Below, in pieces: positions 33,641-46,615 of a DNA stretch of 64,000 nt. The notes under the pieces were generated by a model. The model was not told where the DNA came from. It ran no database searches and saw only the letters and a list, made by a program, of their open reading frames with translations. The stretch is taken from assembly GCF_037975245.1 (NCBI RefSeq), contig NC_092582.1, positions 17,324,577 to 17,388,576 of the forward strand. The letters are read 5' to 3'. Position numbers and translations under genes: made by a program. Within the stretch, counting starts at the first letter, position 1; each line of letters opens with the position of its first letter. The stretch is from Apostichopus japonicus. Taxonomy: Eukaryota > Echinodermata > Holothuroidea > Aspidochirotida > Stichopodidae.

Positions 33641-36512
33641 AGATTTTTTATAAGCTATTATCTTGTTATCTAAACAATCTACTGAAAAATGTTGACTTCA
33701 TGGGGCAAAGTTTTCTTATGTTGATGGCACTTTAAGCTTCCGTAGCCCGATGATCGCCGCAGTGAGAAGAACCCAATGTGTACACTTTACCATCTTAAGT
33801 TATTCAATGCAATACAATGATGTAGGCTTTCTGATCCATGAACAGTTGGTTTACTAAGACTCACTAAGATTTAAAGTGCTGTGGACAGTATGCCCGCTGC
33901 ACAGCATTTGTTACAATATATTATTTTGTTGAAATCTAAATCTAATTTGAAACTGTTTTGATGCAGTCATTTGTAAGTTACCGTACTATTCCTGAAGCAG
34001 AATTATAATCAGTTATTGTACTCTTATTATTCAGTACTTCCCGGAAAATATGCAGCGCTACAAATTTGTATTAATTCGCATGTCATCATAACGTGTTCAT
34101 TCGATTCTACGAAATTAGTTGTCGTTGTATATTTATTTTAGTTTAGTAGAACAATGTATTTATTTTTCATTAATCGTAGCTTCCTTGAAATTGCGATGTA
34201 TTCTCATTCATTGTTACAAAAAGGCAGCATGGTATGAGAGACACGATGATAGGAATTTAGCATCGCAAAGTTCGTTTAGTACAAAAATCTCAAAAATATT
34301 TCCATAAATAAACAAAATATGAATTATCACCGGTAAGTACAAGTTTATATACAAGCTTATTATATTTCTAACCTCTGCTTATTTTCAGTGTGTTCCACCG
34401 TCTCATTGGATCTTTAAGTTGTCTGCCATTTCCCTTAAACAGTTCTTAGCAATAATCCACAAGGCAAACCCGGCTTAACATTTCAGGACTGACCTAAAAT
34501 TGTTCCCGTATATTCTTTCAAGATTAACGCAATAGAAAGACATGGAAATTTTACTTACCACATAAAGATAAAAATAGCACAAGTGAACGCAGCATCTTGA
34601 TTAATGTTAAAACAGGTTCACGCTCTTTCTGTTTTTGTCCCGGCTTATGAATATATACACAAAATTTTGCTGTTATTTTCTTGACTCTGATATCAGTTAT
34701 GAACATTCTAGTTTCTCCTAGTTCTTTATAAGGAAACTGAACGAGTGAAGAAGCAGCTAAGTGACTTTCGAGACCACCCACATACATTTAATTGTGACAT
34801 TCCATAATATCCAGCAGTTTATTCCATACAAAAATAGAGTTCCTTTATTCCTACCTTTTTTTTACTAGACTATCGTCACTGTTTGAAATTTACAAGTTAT
34901 GTATAAATTAACATAATGGCTGGACTGCAAATGAAACACAGATGTAATTAGTTTTGATATCACATTTCTCGTGTTTATGTAAATATTTTTTATAATTAGC
35001 AGTCGCAAGATGTACCGGTCGTGGCAAGACGAAAAAAGACGGACGGTTTCGAACTAGAGTAAAGTCACCGCAATTTATTGGCTCCGCACTCGTTATGACT
35101 ATAACTCCCGTAAAACTATCGAAAATACAAAAATAGAAAACTTACAGTACTAAATACAACATTTTTATAATTTGTTTTTTGGCATAAATAAAACTACACA
35201 AATTTCACTATTGCACAAACATGAACCATCAAATACACATGAAGAAAGCATTTAACTTATAATATATAAACACCAAAATACCTCTTTAGCCCTTTAATGT
35301 CGAGAACTTCCAGCAACCACTATTACCAACTGCTTACGTGGCATTACTTTCCATTGGCTTCGCATGGATCTCAGATTTTAAAATATAAATTATGTGTTCT
35401 GGCTAAACGCAACCAATGCCAGTGGTCCCTTTTCCGTGTGCGCCCAATATATATCGAAGGACATTAAAAAGGACTTATTACGTAACATAAATCACGAGGG
35501 TTCAACAAGCCAATCACGCAAGGTACTCGTTTAAACATGAGCAAATAATTATGCAGCTGAATCTTAACAATTTGAGGTATGGTCAAACAAAGTTACCAAA
35601 TGTTATATAACACACAACAATACGAAAAAACGCAAAATACATTTCACTACACAAGAGTAATTATGAAGTAATTATAATATTAATATAACGTACACTGAGA
35701 ATGCTTAAGAGCAATAGATTTAGAACCCTTCGTGGTCCTTCCATTTTTCTCCTCCCTAGTTTACTTATTAATTAACAATAGTCTTACAGTCTTACTGGTT
35801 TCGTTTACATTTAGGTCTGAAGTTGCGCACAATGTTATCCTTTATGTAGCTTTTCATATTTCTAATTATTTCAGAAATAGGGTAACGGAAATCACACAGA
35901 CAGTCTTGCATCACATATTATGTATAGTTTATTTATATAGATGTAGTCCTTTCCTTGGAGAAAGCCGACAATCCCACTCTAAACCACCCCACCATTACTT
36001 TTATTTTACTACAGCGATTGAGCAATATGCCAACAATAAATTTTTTTTTCATAAACAAGTGGTTTATTTTTCTGCCCTTGGGACCTGCGGCGTTTTTATC
36101 CATTGTGAAAAGTAGGCCTGAATGGTTAACAAAACCTAGCTGTTTGCGGCAAAAAAAAAAATAATAATTTGCAATCTGAGCACTGAGCAGTCGTAGTTTA
36201 TCTCATCATTACCCCTCACACAGTAATACCATTTTAAAACGAATATGGAAAAGCAGAAATTATTGGAGAAACCTTTAGAGTAGTCTGGTTAGTCCAGTCA
36301 ATCATTATGCAAAGGAGTGTGTGTTAATTTTATTTTTTTTATTTTTTTCGTTTGTAAGTCCTTCTCAGTAGCAACTGGTCATAATTGTAACACATGTTAA
36401 GAAGTTATAACACACATCAGTATTAATCTATTAACGGGATACTCACCTTTACCAGTTTTAGCTGATAAAGCCATGAGAATCGTGTGAGAAATGCTGTTGA
36501 TTTTGTCATTCA
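33641..36512. other. No gene recognised
   Basis: AT-rich unique sequence with short frames only. TAGGCCT at about 36113. Nothing supported. Confidence 0.4.
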
Positions 36513-36801
36513 ATTTCTAATATCTCTAATTCGAATTCTTGACATCTCTAATTCAATTTCTGATATCTCTAATTCGAATTCTTGATATCTCTAATTAAAG
36601 TTTGGATATGTCTAATTGTATTCCAGATATCTCTAATTGAATTTTGGATATCTCTAATTCGAATTCTTGATATCTCTATTTGAATTTTGGATATCTCTAA
36701 TTTGAATTATTGATATCTTGAATTCAATTTTGGATATCTCGAATTCTTTTCTGGATATCTCGAATTCAATTTTCGATATCTCGAATTCAATTTGAGATAT
36801 C
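36513..36801. repeat. 24-bp minisatellite, GATATCTCTAATTCGAATTC
   Basis: About 12 units of GATATCTCTAATTCGAATTCTT-type sequence, made of the palindromes GATATC and GAATTC. The last units change from TCTAATTC to TCGAATTC. The array runs straight into dispersed repeat D. Confidence 0.85.
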
Positions 36802-36981
36802 TGTTTTTGGTGACATATTTTGCCTTACTCTAGAGATCAAACATGATTCTAACCAACTCGAAGTCATTTGTGATTCCTAAAGCCGGATCTCGAAAGAGAT
36901 ACTTTAAACAGACTTTTGTTAATAAAATGTAGTTAAACGACAAAGGCAAATGAATATATAGAATTGAAAACGTAATGAGTT
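36799..36981. repeat. Dispersed repeat D, copy 2
   Basis: Same order and strand as 21961-22123. It begins TCTGTTTTTGGTGACATATT and continues to ACGACAAAGGCAAATGAATA, then AACGTAATGAG, which is also part of the SINE tail. Confidence 0.7.
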
Positions 36982-37214
36982 GGAAACATATATACTAATG
37001 AACTTCACTAGTCATGTGGTGTTTTTCGATGGCAAACACCGAATTCCGTTGTCATGTAACATAATCAAGATTCCATTGTGTATATTTGAATAGGCCTTTA
37101 TTAAGTTTACTGCATTGACTTAATGAAATTATATACCGTCATTGTCTGCTTATTAAAATTTTGAAGTGTGTATAAGAGACCGCGGTTAACCTGTTCTTTT
37201 AAGACATAACTTTC

Positions 37215-37347
37215 GTGTATGGTGCCCCTATAGTGTGCCATAAGTCCTGAAATCAACATTTATGTCCAATTAAATTGAAATATGTCGGTTTCTCGTGGCT
37301 CTCATTTCGATTTTCAGGACTTATGTCACACTAGGCGCCCCATACAC
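37215..37347. repeat. 133-bp long hairpin
   Basis: Arms of about 45 bp: GTGTATGGTGCCCC, AGTGTG and CATAAGTCCTGAAATC on the left; GATTTTCAGGACTTATG, CACACTAG and GCGCCCCATACAC on the right. Loop of about 45 bases. A foldback MITE or hairpin RNA; no clear target duplication. Confidence 0.6.
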
Positions 37348-40251
37348 ATCTTAACATTGCATGTGGTCCCATGTGCATCACTCTTACTGCAGTTTGGACT
37401 CTCAGTTTGGTCTTTTTTTAAGAACTAGTAAATATACGAAGCCCCGCTTTCTGTGCAGCAGTGAAATTTGTGTTTGACTGCTCCCTTAGATTTCGTAGGA
37501 ATTATAATCGATCTCATATATTCTCATATATTGTCTATATTGTCTATATTACATGAGATTTGAAGTAGCATGTCTTAATCAAAAGTACTCTTTTGCTGGA
37601 AACTAACGTAGGGTAAAATTCTCTTTTCTATATAAAGTAACTTTATTAGCGTAGTGTAACAGGGTGGTCAGGATCCTGTCAAGTAGGAAAGAGCGATAAC
37701 GTATAGATTCGTCTTTAGGGCATTTCCATGAAAAAGTGGAATGGGCTCAAAATATAAATTCTGCAATGACATCTTGTCATTTGTTAAATGTTGTTGTAAA
37801 CATATCCAAGTTTGTGGAATCAATATGATGCCTTCCTAAATATTGATTTTTTTGGTAGATATTTGCATATGAAATGAAAGGATGCTGTAATGCAAATTTT
37901 GTACACAAATTATTAACAGATTTGTTTTTGTTCTCCTAAGAAATTAAATGGTGATACTTAACTGATTTGTTCATTTATTGCTTACATAGGGCACTATAAC
38001 TTCAGATATCACTACCAACCTTTTGAATATATAATCAAAAATAATCATTTTTTGCTTTATTCAAACCTCTATTAGCTGATGTAACGTGAGTTACCGAAAT
38101 TATTATTTTTTCCCCATACATCAAATATGACACTACTAAAAATCTCATAATTGGATTTTGGTTTCTACTCATCATCCCGAAATGTGAAACAAGTAAAAAA
38201 ATGTTTTGCACCCATACTTTATACCGACAAGAAAAATGATCAAATAAACCTGTTCAATACAGGATCTGGCTGAATAAGTTACGAACTATTAAAATAGTTG
38301 CTGCAGGTTTTGCTTGCGTTCATATATATTATTTATGCTTTGTTTTTGTTTTTTAACTAATAATTAGTTAGCCTAATAATAATAATAGTAATAATAATAA
38401 TTAGTTAGCCTAATAATAATAATAATTAGTTAGCCTAATAATTAGCAAAGCCTGATTGAATAACGACCTTCTCACGATTTAGGCGACTTAAAAAGAAACT
38501 CACCTCGCCGTTCGAGGTCATTTCCATGCTTCACTTTTCAATTATTTTCCAATTAAGCAGATAACGTGCTGGACTTTTTTTCACATGCAAGCTAGGGGTG
38601 AAAAACTGTATATTTTACAAAATATTGTTGTTTATGGTTTGCCAGATATTATCTGATTATAATATTTTGTTGTAATCAGTGCATGAACAGTGGGTGGTTT
38701 GTGGTATAACCGCGACATGTATGTATCTTGCTGAGTTCTCCTGAAAATGACACATTTTTATAGGTGTGGCTTACCAAAACGTACAATATAAGTTGAAGGA
38801 TTCGTTAACTAATTATGGATTTCATTTAAAGCATCTTTGTTGCGTTAGGGGTTGGCAGTTTTATCAAACGTACTAACTATAAAACTCAAAGTAGGAATGC
38901 ATTTGATTGAAAATTAAGACGGTTCACTTTAGATTGTCTTCACCAAATGAATGTTGTAGGGCAATTAATAAATGATTTCGATTCCATCCGCAACGTACGT
39001 TTCGTCGAGCAGACGAGACATCTCCATTATGTATTAACCATGTTTGACGTTTACTTTTAAGTTATTTGAACTAAACAGTAATCCCAGCCAAATTGGCATG
39101 TATTGCCATTGCATGTTAGTTTCGAATAACAATAAATAATATCAACATGAATTTTAAATTGCTAAATGTAAACAAATTCGTTACCTTCATCTCTATATAA
39201 ATAAACACGAATACATTTTAAGCTTCTCTCTCATATATCACATATCAACCCCTTTGTTTTTAATCCACTCGTATTTTTATATTTATGGCAGTACCAAGAA
39301 GATAATCAAGTACAAAGTTTCCAGTGTTTCTTTCTTCGAACTAATTGTAAATCAACTGAATAATTTAGGAAAAGGAGATAAAAGAAAATGGTTTACCAAA
39401 ATATTTTGGATTGAAATATAGTTTCTTAATAGAAATAAAAATTAAGAAGAAAAAACACCCCACTATTCAATCAAAAAGAGGGAATTAATTTCTCCCTTAA
39501 GGAAACAACTGAAGTAAATGCTATCAACTCTCTTTTTTTTTCAATAAAAAAATAAAACACGGCAGCTCGTCATTCATAGCATAGAAATTTGTTTTTTACT
39601 TTGAAAGAATGGATCAGTTAAAAGAAATCAAGTAAAGCCTTTGTCTTTATTTTTATTTCATTTAAATACATGTAAAAGAAGAATACATATTCTCAGAGGA
39701 AGGGAAATGACAGGCAAAACATTTAATTTAATGCTGCATTAGATATTAATCTTGTTGCCAGATAGCAGCCACGAATAAATAAAGTATTTGTTTTTAGCGA
39801 TAACACATGTGCTTATAATTCCCGTTTCTCATATGAAGCCTACACGTGGTTGTTTCCACAGAACCACTTAAAAACTATCCGAACAGGGTAAACTATAACC
39901 TGGTTCTACATTTCATTATTGATTTGTTTCATCGTTTCTTATGTAAGAACATCTGATTACCAGATCTCAGGCAAGGCCAAATGTTTTAAGTCTTTCCATC
40001 ACTGCGGCGTTGAGTATAGGTTACTTATAAGTACTACGGAGGGACGGGCTACGCAGTCAACCAAAGAACATGAGAGGAACAAAAACCCGAAAAAAAAAAT
40101 ACCACGAGCGGTACTTAGAACTTTGCACATTTAGTTACTTAGGCCTATACAGTGAAAGCCAAAGGCAAAAATTAACGTAAGTTCGTAATTACTGATCCTA
40201 AATAACCTTCTTATCTGTCTTAAATCAAACCCTAAATAACCATACTATACT
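37348..40251. other. No gene recognised; short GTTAGCCTAA repeat
   Basis: AT-rich. At 38357-38447 three units of AATTAGTTAGCCTAATAATA form a small tandem repeat. GTAACGTGAGTTAC, a perfect inverted repeat similar to the word GGTAACTCGCATTAC, occurs once at about 38084. No exon supported. Confidence 0.4.
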
Positions 40252-40258
40252 GTAAATA

Positions 40259-40566
40259 CACCCGATACACACATAGAACACAGTTTCTACTGTAAATATT
40301 AAAGTTTTGTACCACAGTAAAAACTGGATCGTGCTATAAATCGGTAGCATGTGCTATTATGATTACAGTAAGAACTGAGGATATGTGTAATTCCAACAAA
40401 TCAAGTTGTTGGAATTTTTTGGGATTACACATATCTTCAGTTCTTACTGTAATCCTTGTAGCACATGCTACCGATTTATCAGATGTGTCAGCACGATCCA
40501 GTTTTTACTGTGGTACAAAACTTTAAGATTTACAGTAGTTACTGTAATCTCTGTGTGAATCGGTTG
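40259..40566. mobile_element. Palindromic MITE family M7, copy 2
   Basis: A 308-bp palindrome starting CACCCGATACACAC and ending GTGTGAATCGGTTG, flanked by the exact 7-bp duplication GTAAATA (40252-40258, 40567-40573). It has the same internal order as copy 1, including the CAGATGTGTCAGC marker of the right arm. Confidence 0.85.
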
Positions 40567-40573
40567 GTAAATA

Positions 40574-41440
40574 ATATCCATTCTGCGTTAATTGCTAGTT
40601 GAACGGCTCAGAGCTTAAAGAGAATATTTTCTGATTTTGCTTCTTATTCAATACTTACGGTTCTCATGACTTTGGTTCCTATGAAATTGAAAATTTAGTA
40701 TAATTAGGATGACAAGTGACCCAAATTTAAACTCCATAACGAACTGTCTGCTTGGAGAGATGATGAAACGGAAGTGGAGTCGCTCCTTACTAAGCGTGTT
40801 ACAGACAGGTTATTCGACCCAAGCTAAAGAATCGGTGAGAAGAGAACGTCGCTCAGAAAATTGTTTGAGTTTTTGCGTCGCAGAAATGAGAGATATTTCT
40901 GCCAGTGCTTTTCTTTGCTGAACCCGTTGTGATGACCCTTTACATATATGTAGCAAAAATTAGGTAAACATGCACGTTATGTAGATACAAAACGATAGTT
41001 TCAATACGTGTTTGTTGATGAATTAAGGAAAACAAACTTCCGAAGCAGATTCAATGTTTCTTATTCTAAATGCACTCTGACCAGGTGGGTTTAATGGAGA
41101 AAAGCTGTCGCAATCGAAAGAAAGAAATTTATTTTCTGTTGCCTTTATGGCGAGAACGCTTTACCGTAAAATCACTGCGAACGCCCATATCAGCATGTTC
41201 ATTACACAAATGTAACCTATATATACTCATATCGTCCACTTTTTGTATCCAATTTCACGGAGGAAACGTCTGAAAACACCCCCTTAAAATGGAAGGAAAA
41301 TGACACAATTTAATAGTAAAGAAAACCGCAGATAGTAAACCCTCTATGCAGATGCATAGCATAAAATGTTCATTTTACTGCAGTAATCTACGCTATTAAG
41401 AAAATTAAATTACTATTTCATATTTCTGTCTTTGTCCTCT
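40574..41440. other. No gene recognised
   Basis: Unique AT-rich sequence. Frames at 40709-40921 and 41070-41273 have no recognisable domain. Confidence 0.35.
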
Positions 41441-41740
41441 AGTTTATTCCCTACCCTCTTCCTTTAATCCTACCTTTGTCCCTCCATTGTTTATCTCCTA
41501 CCTCTCCTCTTCCCCTGTTGGTTTCTTTCTCTTCTCTCAATCCCTTGTCTACTAATCCTCTTACATCTATCTCTTTGTGTTCACCATGCTCTTTAACCTG
41601 TTTGTATTCTGTGCGCGCATTAGTCCCTTCTGTTACTTGTCATTTAGCCTGTGAAGAAGATCCTGCTAGGATCGAAACGTCAGGCCAACTTACGTTTACA
41701 GATTCTCTTACACAGGCTCTTTAGTGGATAAGTAGTTTGC
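41441..41740 (+). mobile_element. Penelope-like terminal region relic
   Basis: A CT-rich stretch, then a hammerhead-like segment, then TACACAGGCTCTTTAGTGGA and TAAGTAGTTTGC. The order matches the terminal region of Penelope-like elements of the GAAACGTC type as I know them. No coding part is present nearby, so it would be a solo terminal region. Confidence 0.4.
41647..41686 (+). ncRNA. Hammerhead-like relic, core mutated
   Basis: GCCT (stem I), GTGAAGA (41651-41657), stem II GATCC/GGATC around TGCTA, GAAA, then CGTC and AGGC closing stem I. Compared with the CUGAAGA box of such elements, the first core base is G instead of C. That base pairs with the core G, so cleavage should be lost. Stem III is only AC/GU without a loop, as in minimal dimer-type hammerheads. 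Confidence 0.45.
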
Positions 41741-42640
41741 TAACAGTTTATTTTATTATGATTTTATAATTCAGTTAACTTAGCAAAAATAAGACCTTTG
41801 AATGAAAAAAGAACAAGAATCAATGTTCACAAGCGAAATGTCACCATGGTAATTAATTGATGTTTCGATGCAATTTAATCAAAACCATCTCTCTAGAAAC
41901 GGCATGTTGAGTTTGTCAAATTGTTTCACCTTATTGGGACTTAATAAGGGAGTAACTGTGATTTCAGTGACGTTGCCCAGAGACCTTTTTAACATTTGTA
42001 TTATTCATATCCATCATCCAAATAAAACTGGCATGAACATTATTCGGGTAGAAAACTGTGTTTGTCAAGGTAATGAAGTCCATTGTATTTATCATTTTTC
42101 TACACACATCTCCCTGCTAAACATTACGATGGAAACTTTTATCAACATAAGAAAAGCTCTTTTAACAAGGAGTCATCCAAATGCTGCTTAGGCGTCTCAA
42201 TTAAGAATCACAAGACCATGAAGAATTGTGCAGAACGAAAAAAGCAAGAAGATGGAATGAATTGAATTATTCACTTGGATTTAAGTGACAGAGACAAATA
42301 AACAAAATGTTGTAGCACTTAATTTTAAAGAACCAAGAAGCAATGTATCCACAAAACATAAACTCACTTTTGCTCTGGCAATACGAAGAACTTTAATATG
42401 ATTTACTTTTAATATTTGATATTGTCATTTGCTATCATTTTAATATTCGAAAAGACCCATCGTGCGTTCTGCCACCTGACTAAACGACTGCTTCCGAACA
42501 AATTCCGTCTTTAATTGTGTTTCACCCATAACCGAAGTATAGCCGCGTATCTTTAAAGATGACATTCCTTCTTGATTGCCAGCTGTGCGAAACAAAAAAG
42601 GGTTCCAAAACTCGTTTCTGTATACTGATATGTCTACCAA
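41741..42640. other. No gene recognised
   Basis: AT-rich sequence; a 107-codon frame at 41868-42191 has no recognisable domain or splice context. Confidence 0.35.
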
Positions 42641-42654
42641 AGAGGAAAGATAAA

Positions 42655-42890
42655 GAAAGGAAAGGAAGAGGGGGAGGTAGAGAGGAGAGGGCAGAGGGCA
42701 GGGGGCAGGGGGCAGAGGGCAGAGGGCAGAGGGCAGAGGGCAGAAGGCAGAGGGCAGAGGGCAGAGGGCAGAGGGCAGAGGGCAGAGGGCAGAGGGCAGA
42801 GAAGGCAGAGAAGGCAGAGAAGGCAGAGAAGGCAGAGAAGGCAGAGGGCAGAGAAGGCAGAGGGCAGAGAAAGAAAAGGGGAAAGAAAAA
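42655..42890. repeat. GAGGGCA minisatellite
   Basis: About 30 units of the 7-bp GCAGAGG, with a variant block GAAGGCA at about 42800-42870. A purine strand. Both strands have long open frames of repeated peptide, which are artefacts. Confidence 0.95.
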
Positions 42891-45200
42891 GGAAAGAAAC
42901 ATTAAAACCGTGAGGAAGAGGAAGTAAAGAGATGAGAGGTTACTTCTCTTTAAAACAGATTTTCATTTGTCAGCAAATATGTCATCTACACTTACATTTA
43001 AGCAAGTGTTTAGAAATGAAGAAATGAAAAGAAATGAAAATAGCGAGGAAAAGGACACTAAAAGGATGGATAATAGTAGTAGAGACATAAAAGTAGTTGC
43101 CATCTCTCTTGAACATACTTTCAATGGACTTCAGCAAATATGTTTATTGAATCTTACGTAATAATGTGTGTACTCACCTTTACATTAATTGTGGAGCCAG
43201 TGACTGAAAACACATCTAGAAATGTGGGACAGCAATAGCAATTTACAACCTATAGAACCCTATTTTCCCATCTTCTGAGTGATCATCTTCATGAATATGC
43301 ATGGTGCCAAAAATTCTGTATGTTTTCTCATTGTGTCTTTTTGTGTGGAAAAACATAATACACTCTAAATACAAACTAATATTGATGAAGGGCTATTGTG
43401 AATAGCGCCCTCAATGGTATTGCAGAATGTCACTGGTGAGGGAAAACACACATACTTAACTCCACAATAATATTGGGACTAGTAACTTGGTACTTTATAT
43501 CTCTCACTTTTACAGTTTTTGTTTTGTTTATTTGCCAGCTGATTAACTCTCATTAGTTTTAATGATCTTCTGTCAGGCCTGTACAGGATATTCTTACTTC
43601 ATATTTCAATGAAAGCAAATGTCATGACCAACCTCAGTGGACTATTTAGTAGTCCTACTGTACGTGTCACTGTAGCTGTTGGTATACACTACTGGCTTAA
43701 GAAGTACCACACTACAGTACTTCTACTCTCAATGTACCTGCAAGCTAGAAGCTGTTATTTTTCAAGGAATGTGTCAAAACAAGTGGATATGTAGGCTTTT
43801 TTTGTTTTCATCAGTGTCATGCCAAATTAACCATTCAGTTCTTATAACTATATTGAACTTTGATACTGGAATTAGAGTTAGAATATAACCAGCAAGTCAA
43901 AAATCGCCATGCATCCATGCCCAAAATTTCAACTTCAAAATATATATATATATATATATATAGTTTTGCTGTAAAACAATTTTGTCATGGAAGTAGCGCT
44001 AGACTTGTTTGGGGTTAAAATAAATCATGAAAGCATGCATTATTAAAGAAGATCAAAGACTAGGCTCATGAATTTCTTGATTGGGGTATTTCACGGCCAC
44101 TAGGTAAATATTGATGGTCATGACCATACTTGCATTGTTCATGTGAACACCAACGGATTTGAATTTCAGTAGAGTAGGGGTTTCGGTAGAAAAAATGTCA
44201 ATATAAGAATCAATTGTTAGCCATTCACACATATACTGGATATTTTGTCTTGTATCATCAAAATTTCACGAGAAAATACACAAAAAATTACACTTGCATG
44301 TGTATCACAGAATAACAGTAAAGGACATATTGAAAATGATGATATCGAATGTTGTCCATTCAAAGAATCTACAAGTTGAATTTTGTTTCACATTTATGTG
44401 ACATAGTGCAATTTTGATCATTATGGAGTAAGATGCTGGGGAACTTTCAATGTCTCTTCATAATCTGCTACAGTACATGTTTGGATTTTTGTTACCTCAA
44501 TGAGTGACCCTGTCCCCATCTTTTTTTCTTTTTTGGGGGGGGGGGGCCTGGGTGGGTGGGGGAGCCTGGGTGGGTGGGGGAGGCAGGGATCAACTTACTA
44601 TTGAATCCATTTGTCCTATATAAATGTAACCCTTTCAGAATTCAATTTCAATGATCTATGAACGAACAGATTGGAATTAAAACAAGAACTCCCAAGTTCT
44701 TTCTTCAGCAGTACTTATATATAGGGCATGGAAAAGTTGCCACTCATGACTTTGACTTTGGTAACCGGGCAGACTTCCCCTCTGTCCAAGCTTAGTACGC
44801 GACTGCTTTTAACTCTTCCAAAACGCTGTAAAGGTTTCAGTTCTTTCGAATGACGAAAGTCTAAAATGGTGTCAAAGGCAGTGCATTCCTACCACAAATA
44901 TAAGATCCATAAATATACACCATCAGTTTCAGTAGTGAATACAGCATTTTGTAAAAGGAGGTTTCTCAGTGACTTTTAAAGAGGAGACCATCAGCAGACT
45001 GTCTGTTTTGTTCACTCTTGCTTTGCGTATGTAATAGAAGCATTATGGTTTAGTACAGATATTAGCACCATCCGTATATGACTGACCGCTATATATTCCC
45101 CTTTGATACCATGATGATCATGTAGTTAATCTATACAACCATCATGTTAAATTACCTAATGATCATATAATTGACCTCTTTATCCTATTTTCATTTTTTC
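42891..45200. other. No gene recognised
   Basis: AT-rich. Holds a short (TA)n at 43939-43961 and a G-rich double repeat CCTGGGTGGGTGGGGGAG (44536-44587) that could form G-quadruplexes. No exon supported. Confidence 0.4.
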
Positions 45201-45325
45201 CCCCATTCTTTTCTTTTCCTCCTTTCCCATTTGTTTGCCTTCCCCATTTTCCTTCTTCCTTTTTCTTTTCCCTTTTTTAAGGGGGGCTCTCCAAACGCCC
45301 CCCTCCCACCTGGATATGCACCCGA
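45201..45325. repeat. Pyrimidine tract and transposon-end-like sequence
   Basis: A CT-rich strand followed by AGGGGGGCTCTCCAAACGCC and CACCTGGATATGCACC, similar to the CCTGGATACGCCCC end of the hAT-like repeat. Its minus-strand frame (GAYPGGRGAFGEPPL) is of the kind such ends often give. Confidence 0.35.
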
Positions 45326-45489
45326 TATATAAACACAAAGAAAATGTCTCTTCTTATTTGTTACTAGTGCGGTACAGAGGTGATAAAGCATTTCGAGTGT
45401 CAAATCTTGTCAAAGTGCAAAACAATTATAATTCCACCAACAACTAGTAAACTCAATGGCATGTCTTTGCTTAGGGGCAAGTTCAAAGC

Positions 45490-46263
45490 ATTACAGTGTG
45501 ACAATCAGAAGGCTTGTTCAATATTCAAATGGTTCTTTTACAAAGACTTAGTTTTTTATCAGCAATAAAATAATACAAAATAACTACTGGAACTATGTTC
45601 TTGCTAAACAAGTAATAAAATGAACTATGATCCATCTATCTCTATCGTATTTATGAAATATGATTAATAAATCATCCTTGTTACAGTGTGACGTAAAATG
45701 AACAAGAGTTTTTTGCACAAACATGTATACCCAAAACTCTGTGAACTTTGAACAGCTACCATATTGGAAACTCTTTGTTGCTTTCTGCAATGTCTTATAT
45801 GACACCTAATTTGTGAAAATTGTTTGACAATTAATTTAAATATGCAATAAAATCTTACTCAATGTAATGTTACAGCGTGACCGTTACAGCGTGACAATTG
45901 AAATGTCAATGCAAGTCGATGTATAGCGGCACACTGTCATGTTTCAATGGTGCTTTGAAGTTGCTTACAGTATATCTTTCTGATGGTCCCTAGCATCAGT
46001 CTTTGATCTTAGATGTGGAAATGTGTTAAAAAAAAACATTAGTCATTAGTCATTTAAGAAGGTGAGTGATATCTCACATTTGAAAGCTAAATCACTTTAT
46101 AGGCAACCTCATTTGAAGTGGTAGGTACAGTAGGGTTGGTGCCAGAGGGTGGGGGTGGGGGGGGGTTCAATCATGTCTGGGAATAGGACACTACAGTGCA
46201 ATAGTTTGTGTGTATATCAGCTGTAACGTCACGCTGTAGCAAAATTGTTACAGCGTACGTGAC
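45490..46263. repeat. Cluster of the word GTTACAGCGTGAC
   Basis: Copies at 45490 (ATTACAGTGTGAC), 45680 (GTTACAGTGTGAC), 45869 and 45883 (exact, nearly head to tail), 46228-46240 (inverted GTCACGCTGTAGC) and 46247 (broken by four extra bases). A variant CTTACAGCATGAC lies beyond the CACTA-like element at 53319. The word can pair with itself (GTTAC/GTGAC around AGC). The CACTA-like element seems to have inserted into this locus. Confidence 0.7.
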
Positions 46264-46373
46264 AGACTTAAATTAGTCATTAATGAAGGCAAGTCAGATG
46301 AACTTAAAATGTGCTTGTATTTAATGGTTATCGATGTCCTAGGTTTGGAAACAAACTTCATTGCAAATTATTG

Positions 46374-46615
46374 CACTCTAAAAACAAAAGAGTGAATTTT
46401 CACTCGTTTGGAGTGAATTCTCACTCTTTCTGAGAGTGTAGTGAGTGATCACTCCATGAAGAGTGAAATTCACTCTTTCAAAAGAGTGAGAATGTTCACT
46501 CCTTCAAAGAGTGAGCTTTTCACTCTGAAAGAGTGGGCGTTTTCACTCTAGAAAGAGTGAGAATCACTCTTTTAAAAGAGTGAATTTCACTCTTTAAAGA
46601 GTTAATGATATTTTA
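46374..46615. promoter_or_regulatory. Left subterminal array of AGAGTGAA words
   Basis: About 15 copies of AGAGTGA or TCACTCT in both orientations within 240 bp, many paired as small hairpins. In CACTA elements such subterminal words are transposase binding sites. That role is inferred here. Confidence 0.6.

Noticed and set aside
35732-36115. 127-codon frame
   Set aside because: AT-rich hydrophobic translation without motif; consistent with chance in this composition.
42522-42927. Open frames of 122 and 126 codons on both strands
   Set aside because: Produced by the 7-bp GAGGGCA minisatellite; low-complexity peptides on both strands.
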